32,753 bases of DNA from Solirubrobacterales bacterium (GTDB lineage: Bacteria; Actinomycetota; Thermoleophilia; Solirubrobacterales; Solirubrobacteraceae). The notes under the pieces were generated by a model. It worked only from the letters and a program-made list of their open reading frames with translations. It had not been told where the DNA came from and did not search any database. Below, in pieces: positions 15,554 through 23,456 of the stretch. The stretch is taken from the NCBI GenBank assembly GCA_025964065.1, contig JAOPZO010000257.1:1-32753 (forward strand), given 5' to 3'. Both the position numbers and the translations under genes were made by a program. Numbering within the stretch: position 1 is the stretch's first letter; each line of letters begins with the position of its first letter.

Positions 15554-17140
15554 TCAGGTGGTTGACGTGATCACGGCATCCGGCGTTCCGCCACGCAGGA
15601 CGCCCGTGGTTGTCGTGCTGGTGAGGACCTTCTCGGCGAGGTCGTCCTTGCTCAGGCCGGGGCCGGCGACCTCCAGGACGACCTGCCCGCGAGCGAGGAT
15701 GAGGACGCGGTCGCACACCGATGCCAGCTCGTCGTAGTCCGCGCTCGCGCAGAGGACGGCGGCTCCGCGCTCGGCGGCGGCGCGGATGGCGGTGAAGATC
15801 TGCTCGCGCGCGCCGACATCGACGCCCTGGGTGGGCTGATCGAGGAGCAACACCAGTGGGTCGACCTGCAGCCACTTGGCGAGCACGGCCTTCTGCTGGT
15901 TGCCGCCGGACAGCGCAGCCATGTCGAGCTCGGGGCGGTTGGGGCTGACGCCGAACTCCTCGCCGAGCTCCCTCGCCTTGTCCTCCATCCTTCGCCGAGA
16001 GAGCTTCACGCCGCTCCTGTAGGCGTCGAGCGTCGTGATGGTCACGTTGTCCGTGATGCTCATGCGCTGGACGGTCGCGTCCGTGGCGCGATCCGCTGGG
16101 ACGAAGGAGACGCCCCGCGGGATGAGATGGCGCGGCTGCAGCTTCGCGACGTCGTAGGTTCGGCCCTCGACCTCGATCTCGCCTGTGCCGGGCCGCGAGC
16201 CGAACAGGACGTGGGCGAGCTCGTCGAAGCCCGAGCCGACCAGGCCGGTGACCCCGAGCACTTCGCCTGCGCGCATCTCGAGGTCGATGTCGGCGATGAC
16301 GGAAGCGCTGACTCCGCGCGCCCGCATCAGCACGGCGCCGGTGCCCCGTGCCGCGGATGTGGGCTCCTGGCGCTCGAGGCGGTGCCCGATGATCAGCTCG
16401 ACGAGTTGCTCGGTGGTCGCGCCGCCGACGTCGAGCGTCCCCACCCGCTCGCCGTCCCGAAGGACCGTCACGACGTCGCAGACCTCGCGGACCTCGTCGA
16501 GGTCGTGAGTCACGAAGAGGACGCTGCCACCTTCGGACACGATTCCACGCACGAGCGCGAAGAGGCTCTCGATGCCCGTCCTCGGCAGAAACGCGGTCGG
16601 CTCGTCGAGGACGAGCAACGGAGCCGCGTGCTCGTCGTCCCGAAGTTCCTCGATGGCGCGCACGATGGCGAGCAGCGCACGCTGCATCTGGCTCAGCTGG
16701 GACACCGGTGCGTCGGGTTCGATGCCCGTGAGCCCGTAGCGATCCAGGACGGCCGCTGCCCGCTTGTTCTCGGCGCCCCAGCGGATCTGGCGGCGCCCGC
16801 GGCCCGCAAGCCGCGACACGATGAGATTCTCCGTGACGGACAGGGCGGGCACGATCGCCAGGTCCTGATGCACGAAGGCCAGGCCGAGCGCACGGAACGC
16901 GCCCGGAGCAAGGGGCAACGCAACATCCTCGCCGCGGACCCGCAAGCTGCCCTCGTCGGGATCGTGGAAGCCGGCGAGGACCTTCAGGAGCGTCGACTTC
17001 CCGGAGCCGTTCTGACCCAGGAGCCCGTGCACCTGTCCGCGGTCGACTCGCAGGTCGACGGCGCGGAGGGCTTGGGCGCCACCGAAGCTCTTACTGAGCC
17101 CCGTGAACTCGAGGAGGGCGTCGTCGGTGGTGGTAGGCAT
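15554..17140 (-). CDS. sugar-type ABC importer ATPase with two ABC domains (RbsA/XylG-like)
   Basis: This is a 528-aa double ATPase. Domain 1 has Walker A GQNGSGKST (42-50) and Walker B LLVLDEPTA, but its signature is degenerate (QLSQMQRALLAI). Domain 2 has an altered Walker A (GLVGSGFDE), usual in this family, and a good signature LSGGNQQKAVLAKWL. Because each site pairs Walker A of one domain with the signature of the other, one complete and one inactive site result. The gene heads the importer operon (ATPase, racemase, binding protein, permease). A GntR-type operator lies 32 bp upstream, between it and the divergent gntR gene. Confidence 0.92.
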   Translation of the reverse strand: MPTTTDDALLEFTGLSKSFGGAQALRAVDLRVDRGQVHGLLGQNGSGKSTLLKVLAGFHDPDEGSLRVRGEDVALPLAPGAFRALGLAFVHQDLAIVPALSVTENLIVSRLAGRGRRQIRWGAENKRAAAVLDRYGLTGIEPDAPVSQLSQMQRALLAIVRAIEELRDDEHAAPLLVLDEPTAFLPRTGIESLFALVRGIVSEGGSVLFVTHDLDEVREVCDVVTVLRDGERVGTLDVGGATTEQLVELIIGHRLERQEPTSAARGTGAVLMRARGVSASVIADIDLEMRAGEVLGVTGLVGSGFDELAHVLFGSRPGTGEIEVEGRTYDVAKLQPRHLIPRGVSFVPADRATDATVQRMSITDNVTITTLDAYRSGVKLSRRRMEDKARELGEEFGVSPNRPELDMAALSGGNQQKAVLAKWLQVDPLVLLLDQPTQGVDVGAREQIFTAIRAAAERGAAVLCASADYDELASVCDRVLILARGQVVLEVAGPGLSKDDLAEKVLTSTTTTGVLRGGTPDAVITSTT

Positions 17141-17171
17141 GTGCTCAGGACCCCCCAGAACGGACGGCGGA

Positions 17172-17195
17172 ATTCGTATGGCTGACCAGACAAAT
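17172..17195. promoter_or_regulatory. GntR operator candidate 2 (importer/gntR intergenic)
   Basis: Half-sites ATTCGTATGG and CCAGACAAAT flank a CTGA core. The arms are inverted repeats with two mismatches in ten. It lies between the divergent importer operon (start 17140) and gntR (start 17303), so it could serve autoregulation and importer control at once. Confidence 0.7.
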
Positions 17196-17302
17196 CATTG
17201 CGCGGGCTCAACCTAGACCACGCAGGGCACCGGTGCAAGCGGGTGGTGCACGGCGCCTTTTTTCGCCCACCCGCTGTCGCGGCGTCCGTATGGTTCCGCC
17301 GG

Positions 17303-18076
17303 ATGACGACGCGGATCAACCGAGACTCGCCGATGCCCGTCTACTTCCAGATCGCGCTCGACCTCCGTCATCGATTGGGCGACGCCGAGTGGAGCGCGGG
17401 CGAGCGCATCGCGCCCGAGGTGGCTCTCGCCGAGGAATACGGGGTCAGCCGCGTCACGATCCGGCAGGCGCTCGCCGAGCTGGTCAAGGACGACCTGCTC
17501 GAGCGCCATCAGGGCAGCGGAACCTACGTCCGAGAGCGGCAGCGTCCATTCGTCTGGGACCTGAACTTCACGGTGGGGGCGGTCGCCGCCCGCCTCAAGG
17601 AGACCGGCTTCGACAACCGGGCGGATGTCCTGGAGGTCGGCCTCATCGGGGCATCACCGCTCGAGCAGCGGAGAGCCCTCGAGATCCCGGACGACGGCCC
17701 CGTGGTCTTCATGGTGCGTCGGGTCATCATCAACGAGGAGCCCGCAGCGGTCTATCGCTCCTGGTTCCCGGCGGAGCTCGTGCCGGGCCTCGAGCGGTCC
17801 CCCCGGCTCGGCGAGTCGCTCTCGGTCGTCCTTGCCGAGGACTACGGACTGGTCCCCGTCCGGAGCGAGAACGAGCTGCAGGTCGTTCGCTCGACCCGCG
17901 AGGAGGCGGCCGTCCTCGGCGCCCCCGGGGACGTGCCGCTGGTGGTGGTCACCGCCACGACCTATCTGGCCGACGATCGCCCCCTCGAGTGCTCACAACT
18001 CGTGTGGCTGGGAGACCGGGTGCGCTTCCACGTGACTGCGTCCGACACCGACGGACGCTCCCCTGCCGGTTCCTAG
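17303..18076 (+). CDS. GntR-family (HutC/UTRA) transcriptional regulator
   Basis: This is a 257-aa repressor. The N-terminal winged helix (about residues 9-76) shows PVYFQIALDLRHRL, LAEEYGVSRVTIRQALAELVKDDLL and HQGSGTYV. The rest is a UTRA effector domain of the HutC subfamily (VVFMVRRVIINEEPAAVYRSWFP; VVVTATTYLADDRPLECSQ). HutC-type regulators bind small metabolites and release DNA. The start ATG 17303 begins just before the conserved domain; the longer in-frame start at 17198 would abut the operator and adds no family sequence. It sits centrally in the hydantoin island and is the only specific regulator there, so it is the obvious candidate for the three matching operators. Its stop overlaps that of the convergent amidohydrolase. 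Confidence 0.93.
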   Translation: MTTRINRDSPMPVYFQIALDLRHRLGDAEWSAGERIAPEVALAEEYGVSRVTIRQALAELVKDDLLERHQGSGTYVRERQRPFVWDLNFTVGAVAARLKETGFDNRADVLEVGLIGASPLEQRRALEIPDDGPVVFMVRRVIINEEPAAVYRSWFPAELVPGLERSPRLGESLSVVLAEDYGLVPVRSENELQVVRSTREEAAVLGAPGDVPLVVVTATTYLADDRPLECSQLVWLGDRVRFHVTASDTDGRSPAGS

Positions 18077-19293
18077 ATGTCGGTCCGGAGCGCTAGGCGC
18101 CGCAGCGCGTCGGCCAGGACCCGAGCACCGAGCTCGCAGTCCTCGACCGCTGTCCACTCGTCCGGCGAGTGGCTGACCCCCGCACGGCTGGGCACGAAGA
18201 GCATGCCGGCGGGCGCGTAGAGGCCGACGTTCATGGCGTCGTGCCCGGCACCGCTGACCATGCGCAGAGGGGTGATCCCCTCCCCCAGCGCGGCGGCTTC
18301 GATCGCCGCCGTGACCTCGGGGGCCATCGGCGTGGGCGGAACCGCGTAATCGCAGTCGACAGTCGACGTGAGGCCCTCTTCGGCGCACACCTCGGCCACC
18401 ATCCGCTCGAACCAGACCTGCTCAGCCTCGAAGGACCCGGCGGTGGCGGCCCGCAGGTCGACGGTGAACTCACATCTGCCCGGGATGACGTTCGTTCCTC
18501 CGGGAAGCGCACGGATGCGACCGACGGTGGCCGAGAGCTCGGGGCGGGCGGCCGCACGCTCGCGCAGCGCGAGGACGACGCGCGACGCTCCGACGAGCGC
18601 GTCATGCCGCATCTCGCTCGGTGTGGTGCCGGCGTGGTTGGCCTCCCCGTCGAGCGCGACGCGATACCCGAGGACGCCGCAGATCGCCTCCACCAGACCC
18701 ACCCGCTCGCTGCGCGCGTCGAGCACCGGGCCCTGCTCGATGTGGAGCTCGACGTACGCACCGACCTCGTCGACGCGCGCCGCCTCCCCCACCCGATCGC
18801 CGTCGAAGCCCTGGGCCGCCATCGCCTCGCGCATGGTGATGCCGTCGGCGTCCCGCGCGTCGAGCGACGCGGACACGTCCTGGCCGCAGAACGCCCGACT
18901 GCCGAAGAGCGCGGTACCGAAGCGGCTGCCCTCCTCGTCCATGAACGCCGCTATCCAGATGGGCCGCACCGGCTCGAAGTCGGCGCGCCGAAGGATCCGC
19001 ACGGCCTCGATCGCGCCGAGGACTCCGAGCACGCCGTCGAAACGGCCCCCATGCGGCACCGTGTCGAGGTGCGACGCGGCCATCACGGCCTTGCCCGCGG
19101 GTGCGGGCCAGCGTCCGATCAGGTTGCCGGCAGCATCCGTCTCGACGTCGAGGCCCAGCCGCTCGAGCTCTTGAGCGACCCACTGCGTCACTTCCCGCAG
19201 TTCGGGGGTCCAGGCGAAGCGGGAGATGCCGCCGTCGTCCAGGGCCCCGATGCGCGCTGCCGCCTCCAGGTCCCCCGACAGGGTGCGCGTCAC
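18073..19293 (-). CDS. M20-family N-carbamoyl-amino-acid amidohydrolase (hydantoinase/carbamoylase type)
   Basis: This is a 406-aa metal-dependent amidase of the L-carbamoylase/allantoate amidohydrolase/beta-ureidopropionase group. Metal ligands are in place: His75 (SHLDTVPHGGRFDG), Asp86, the Glu pair in FMDEEGSRFG (120-121), His184 (ELHIEQGP) and His375 (GVSHSPDEWT). The dimerisation-domain substrate motif GEANHAGTTPS is also present. It would hydrolyse an N-carbamoyl amino acid to amino acid, CO2 and ammonia, the last step of hydantoin breakdown. The GTG at 19293 overlaps the HyuB stop by 4 nt (GTGA). As the third gene after hydantoinase A and B it completes the pathway. Substrate is assigned from context; allantoate is the main alternative. 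Confidence 0.9.
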   Translation of the reverse strand: MTRTLSGDLEAAARIGALDDGGISRFAWTPELREVTQWVAQELERLGLDVETDAAGNLIGRWPAPAGKAVMAASHLDTVPHGGRFDGVLGVLGAIEAVRILRRADFEPVRPIWIAAFMDEEGSRFGTALFGSRAFCGQDVSASLDARDADGITMREAMAAQGFDGDRVGEAARVDEVGAYVELHIEQGPVLDARSERVGLVEAICGVLGYRVALDGEANHAGTTPSEMRHDALVGASRVVLALRERAAARPELSATVGRIRALPGGTNVIPGRCEFTVDLRAATAGSFEAEQVWFERMVAEVCAEEGLTSTVDCDYAVPPTPMAPEVTAAIEAAALGEGITPLRMVSGAGHDAMNVGLYAPAGMLFVPSRAGVSHSPDEWTAVEDCELGARVLADALRRLALRTDI

Positions 19294-20990
19294 GCCTGCA
19301 CTCCGACCCCGTCGGCCTCGTCGCGCGCCGTCGCGGCGGGATCGCGCTTGGCGGGATCGCCGTACCCGCCGCCGCAGGGCCCGATCGTGCGCAGGACCTC
19401 GCCCTTGGCCACGCGCCGGTAGGCGATCTTCGACGGCAGGTCGGTCTCCTGCGGGGTGCCGGGGTTCATCAGCACGGCGCCGGCGGTGCCCTCCGTGCCG
19501 CCGAAGAGTCCCGGCGGCGGGAAGGCGTTGCCGTCCCCCTCGAGCGAGAAGCCGCCGTCGTCGAGGAACTCGAACTCCCGGACGGAGCCGAGACCGCCAC
19601 GCCACTGACCGGCACCGGCGCCGCCGTTGACGAGTTCGTACCGGGTGACGCGCAGGGGGTAGTGCGACTCGATGTCCTCGACGGGGTTGTTGCGCGTGTT
19701 GGCGTAGAGGGTGTCGACGGCGTCCAGGCCGTCCTTGCCCTGACGGCCGCCGTAGGAGCCCTCCACGATGTCCATGTAGACCCAGGTCGCGCCGTCCTTC
19801 TCGCCCGAGTAGGCGACGACCTTGAGGTTGCCGACGCCGGCTGCGACCGCGTTGGGCATCACCGGCGCGAGCGCGCGCATGAGCGTGTCGGCGATGATGT
19901 TGCCCGAGCAGAACCGCGCGATGGTGGGCGCGGGGAACCGCGGGTTGGCCAGCGAGCCCTCAGGCGCGGAGATCGTGATCGGGCGGAACAGCCCGGAGTT
20001 GGAGATGACCGGGTCGTGGCGCACCGTGTCGAGCAGCAGGGAGCGCAGGGTCACGTAGACCGCGACGTCGACGGTCCCGATGAACGGCATGTTGATCGGG
20101 AGGTCCACCTGCGGAGAGGTGCCCTCGAGGTCCACGTGCAGATCCGAGCCCGAGACCGTGACGGCCACCTTGATCCTGAGGCGGCTGTTCGCGGGGTCCG
20201 GGTGGTCGAGGAATCCGTCGAGGAACCCCTCGGCCTCGTAGGTGCCGTCCGGCAGCAGCTCGATCTGGTTGCGCAGCATCCGTTCGGAGTGGTTCATCAG
20301 GTACTCCGATGCGCCACGCACCGCCTCGAGGCCGTGCTCCGCGATGAGCTCGGCCAGACGCTCGACGCCGAGCTTGACCGCCGCCACCTGCGCCTCCATG
20401 TCCCCGACGACGAGGTGCGGGATGCGCGTGTTGTCCGCGATGATCCGCCACGCGCCCTCGTTCCGCTTGCCCCCTTCCTCGACCTTGACGGCGTTGAGGA
20501 GCAGGCCCTCGGCGTAGGTGTCGGTCGCCGTGACGATGCCGCACGAGCCCGGCGTCAGCGCTGCGAGGTCGAGGTGGTGGGCGGTGGTGACGGAGAACCC
20601 CACGAGCTCGCCGTCCACGAAGACCGGCGCGCAGAAGGCCACGTCGGGCTGGTGGGAGGCTCCGTAGTAGGGGTGGTTGTGGACCACCACGTCGCCCGGC
20701 TGCCAAGCATCCCCCACCTCGCCGAACCGGCGCTGGATGCCGTCCAGGTAGCCCGCGATCGGGCCCGACTGGAGCGGGGTCGACTGCGTCGCCTCGCAGA
20801 GCTGGCGGCCCTCGTGGTCGCAGATCGCACACGCGAAGTCCTCGGACTCGCGGATGATCGACGAGTAGGACATGCGCGCCAGGCGGTAGCCCATCTCGAC
20901 CGCGATCGAGTTGAGTCCCCCGCCGATCACGGCGGCGGTGATGGGGTCGATGGGCGCGCCCCCGGAGGGCGTGGAATCGGACGAGGTCAT
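19290..20990 (-). CDS. hyuB: hydantoinase B / oxoprolinase subunit (HyuB)
   Basis: This is a 566-aa hydantoinase_B-family protein, a normal length for the family. Recognisable blocks are SYSSIIRESEDFACAI near residue 40, GDVVVHNHPYYGASHQPDV, YVTLRSLL, QWRGGLG and the C-terminal GGGYGDPAKRDP. With HyuA it forms an ATP-dependent cyclic-amide hydrolase (N-methylhydantoinase, 5-oxoprolinase, caprolactamase and carboxylase relatives). The ATG at 20990 overlaps the hyuA stop by 4 nt, so I rejected a longer start at 21059. The subunits are encoded separately, as in bacterial HyuA/HyuB rather than fused eukaryotic oxoprolinase. The ring substrate is not identifiable from sequence. Confidence 0.93.
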   Translation of the reverse strand: MTSSDSTPSGGAPIDPITAAVIGGGLNSIAVEMGYRLARMSYSSIIRESEDFACAICDHEGRQLCEATQSTPLQSGPIAGYLDGIQRRFGEVGDAWQPGDVVVHNHPYYGASHQPDVAFCAPVFVDGELVGFSVTTAHHLDLAALTPGSCGIVTATDTYAEGLLLNAVKVEEGGKRNEGAWRIIADNTRIPHLVVGDMEAQVAAVKLGVERLAELIAEHGLEAVRGASEYLMNHSERMLRNQIELLPDGTYEAEGFLDGFLDHPDPANSRLRIKVAVTVSGSDLHVDLEGTSPQVDLPINMPFIGTVDVAVYVTLRSLLLDTVRHDPVISNSGLFRPITISAPEGSLANPRFPAPTIARFCSGNIIADTLMRALAPVMPNAVAAGVGNLKVVAYSGEKDGATWVYMDIVEGSYGGRQGKDGLDAVDTLYANTRNNPVEDIESHYPLRVTRYELVNGGAGAGQWRGGLGSVREFEFLDDGGFSLEGDGNAFPPPGLFGGTEGTAGAVLMNPGTPQETDLPSKIAYRRVAKGEVLRTIGPCGGGYGDPAKRDPAATARDEADGVGVQA

Positions 20991-23059
20991 GCGCGGGCTC
21001 CTTCGCCGGTCGCGTTCTTGAGCATCAGGGGGCCACTCGCGGTTGCCGTGGCGGTCCATCCCGGCGGCACGACGATCGTCGTGTCGCGCTGGAAGACGAT
21101 CGCCGGGCCGGCGACCGCCTCGTCGAGGGGCAGCTTCTCCCGGAGCAGGTGGACGGTCGCCAGCTCCACGAGCTCACCGTCGACGCGCCAGAGGCTCTGC
21201 GCGTGGCCGATGGTCGCCGATTCGAGGTCGCCGGAGCCGACGTTGACGCGGCTCAGCCGCGGACGCTGACCCGTGGCGGTGACCCGCAGGTTGACCACCT
21301 CGATCGGATCCGAGGACGAACGGCCGTACTCCGCCTCGTGCGTCGTGTGAAACGTGTCGAGCGTGGAGTCGGTGAAGGCGCCGTCGCGGACGGGGATCCG
21401 CAGCTCGTACCCCTGCCCGACGTACCGGCAGTCGAGGAAGCGCTCCACCTGGACCTCGTCGCGGGGAGCGCCGTCGGCCACGAGCCGTTCGATGAGCTGG
21501 TCGGCCAGCTCGTCGAAGCGCGAGTTGATCGCCGCGGCGTCGACCTGCCCCTCGACCATGAAGACCGTCCGCATCAGGTCGTAGCGCAGGTCGGAGGTGA
21601 GCAGGCCCGTGGCTGAGGTGATGCCGGGGTGCGGCGGGATCAGGACCTCGGGCACGTTGAGCATCGACGCCAGCTCGGCCGCGTGGAGGGGGCCGGCGCC
21701 GCCGAAGGCGACGAGCGAGAAGTCACGCGGGTCGCGCCCGCGTTCCACGGTGATCGAGCGGATGGTCTGCGCCATGTTGGCGTTGGCCAGCGTGAGGATC
21801 CCCTCGGCGGTCTCAGCACGCGACAGGCCGAGCTGGCCCGCGAGGCCGTCGATGACCGCCTCGGCGGCAGCGACGTCGAGCTTCATCTCGCCGCCGAGGA
21901 ACCGCTCGGGGTCGAGACGGCCGAGGACCAGATGCGCGTCGGTGATGGTCGGCTGCGTGCCGCCGAAGCCGTACGCAGCCGGCCCGGGCTGTGCCCCGGC
22001 GCTGCGCGGACCGACGACGAAGGCACCCGCGTCGTCGACGCGGGCGATCGAGCCGCCCCCGGCCCCGATCGTCTCGATGTCGAACATCGGGACGAGGATC
22101 GGGTAGCCGGCGATCTGCGTGTCGCGTGCCGATGCCTCGTGCACGCCGGCCTCGGTCACCAGCCCGATGTCGGCGCTGGTCCCGCCCATGTCGAAGGTGA
22201 TCAGCCGGTCACGGTCGACGAGGCTTCCGGCCCACTGTGCGCCCAGCACGCCGGCCGCGGGGCCCGAGAGCATCAGCGTGACCGGGCGCTCGGCAGCCTC
22301 GTCCACGCTCGCCACGCCACCGTTGGAACGCATGACGAGAAGATCGGCTTCGATCTCACGAGCGGCGAGCGCGGCGGTCAGCCGGTCGAGGTACAGGCCG
22401 GTCCCTGGGCCGACGAAGGCGTTCATGCACGCCGTGGTGAAGCGCTCGAACTCCCGGAACTGAGGCGAGATGCCCGCGCTCGTCGAGATGAAGCAGTCCG
22501 GCATCTCCTCCGCCAGGATCGAGGCGGCGCGTTCCTCGTGCTCCGGGTTGAGGTAGGAGAACAAGAAGCACACCGCGACAGCCTCCACCCCCGCCTCTCG
22601 CAGCGCGCGGCCGGCGCTGCGGACCGCGTCCTCGTCAAGGGGCGTCACGACCTCGCCCGTGGGCGGCGCGATCCGCTCGGCGACGCCGACACGGTGCGCT
22701 CGCTGTACGAACGGCCGGGACTGCCACGGGATGTCCTGCATGACCGAGTACGGCTGCGGGCGCTGGTGGCGGCCGATGTGCACCACGTCGCGCATCCCCT
22801 CGGTCGTCACGAGACCGGTCAAGGCACCATGGTGCTCGAGGACGGCGTTGGTCGCGACGGTGGTTCCGTGGAGGACGCCGTCGAGATCGGCCGGCGCGAC
22901 GCCCGCAAGGTCACACAGTTCCACGATGCCGTTGACCAGCGCCCGCCCCGGGTCGTCCGGCGTCGACCGGACCTTGTGCACGCGAACCTCCTCGCGCTCG
23001 GAGTCGAAGAGAGCGAGGTCCGTGAACGTTCCCCCGATGTCGATACCAACGAACAGCAT
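20987..23059 (-). CDS. hyuA: hydantoinase A / oxoprolinase subunit (HyuA)
   Basis: This is a 690-aa ATP-binding subunit of the hydantoinase/oxoprolinase family. The actin-like ATPase signature GIDIGGTFTD is at 5-14, followed by HGTTVATNAVLE, GLVTTEGMRDVVHIGRH, SGPAAGVLGAQW, FDMGGTSADIGLV (289-301) and FGGAGPLHA. It phosphorylates the ring amide using ATP, and the B subunit completes ring opening. It is the first gene of the hyuA-hyuB-amidohydrolase operon, whose members overlap by 4 nt each. AAAGG lies about 9 nt before ATG 23059. A GntR-type operator sits at 23096-23119, 37 bp upstream of the start codon. Confidence 0.94.
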   Translation of the reverse strand: MLFVGIDIGGTFTDLALFDSEREEVRVHKVRSTPDDPGRALVNGIVELCDLAGVAPADLDGVLHGTTVATNAVLEHHGALTGLVTTEGMRDVVHIGRHQRPQPYSVMQDIPWQSRPFVQRAHRVGVAERIAPPTGEVVTPLDEDAVRSAGRALREAGVEAVAVCFLFSYLNPEHEERAASILAEEMPDCFISTSAGISPQFREFERFTTACMNAFVGPGTGLYLDRLTAALAAREIEADLLVMRSNGGVASVDEAAERPVTLMLSGPAAGVLGAQWAGSLVDRDRLITFDMGGTSADIGLVTEAGVHEASARDTQIAGYPILVPMFDIETIGAGGGSIARVDDAGAFVVGPRSAGAQPGPAAYGFGGTQPTITDAHLVLGRLDPERFLGGEMKLDVAAAEAVIDGLAGQLGLSRAETAEGILTLANANMAQTIRSITVERGRDPRDFSLVAFGGAGPLHAAELASMLNVPEVLIPPHPGITSATGLLTSDLRYDLMRTVFMVEGQVDAAAINSRFDELADQLIERLVADGAPRDEVQVERFLDCRYVGQGYELRIPVRDGAFTDSTLDTFHTTHEAEYGRSSSDPIEVVNLRVTATGQRPRLSRVNVGSGDLESATIGHAQSLWRVDGELVELATVHLLREKLPLDEAVAGPAIVFQRDTTIVVPPGWTATATASGPLMLKNATGEGARA

Positions 23060-23095
23060 CGCGCCTACCTTTCTGCCCCGACATCAGTCGACGCG

Positions 23096-23119
23096 ATTTG
23101 TCCGTAAAGCCATACAACT
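23096..23119. promoter_or_regulatory. GntR operator candidate 3 (hyuA promoter)
   Basis: Half-sites ATTTGTCCGT and CCATACAACT flank AAAG. Read on the other strand (AGTTGTATGG, CTTT, ACGGACAAAT) it matches site 2 (ATTCGTATGG, CTGA, CCAGACAAAT) at most positions. It is the most degenerate of the three sites. Confidence 0.6.
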
Positions 23120-23456
23120 TGACCGGCCCGAGCCTAGAGAACACCTGCGGCGCTGTCAACGAGGAGCCGATGGGCAACCACCAGGTTGCGGCCTGCTGGA
23201 CTCCGCGAGCCATGAGGGCGGGGCCGGTCGGCACCGCCGATGCGGGCGTCCGTCGCAGGTTCGAGCGGCGCCCCGTCTCCTCTCAGGAGTCGTCGCCCCA
23301 TGCCGGAGACCGTGGAGCTGCGGACGGCCGAAGCCGGGACGACGGAACCATCGTCGGCCCGACGGCCGGCGCGCGACCGTGACCTTCACCCTCAGGCGCG
23401 CGGCGACCATCACGATCCCCGCGTCGGCGCCGGGACGACACTCGGGACGGTGAGGA
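23120..23456. other. gene-free stretch between hyuA and the MBL-fold gene
   Basis: No convincing gene is seen here. The six-frame reading frames have no ribosome-binding site or family resemblance. One forward frame near 23378-23450 reads VTFTLRRAATITIPASAPG, reminiscent of an Ig-like tail of secreted proteins, but it has no start or upstream context. It may be a relic or chance. The left part holds the hyu promoter; the right part must hold the end of the minus-strand operon ending at 23457, though no strong hairpin was found. Confidence 0.4.

Noticed and set aside
17198..17302. N-terminal extension of GntR from an upstream ATG at 17198
   Set aside because: It would start beside the operator and adds 35 residues with no similarity to the family; ATG 17303 sits just before the conserved winged helix.
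23240..23310. GGTTCGAG resembling a tRNA T-loop
   Set aside because: Flanking bases do not form the 5-bp T-stem and no anticodon or acceptor stem is present.
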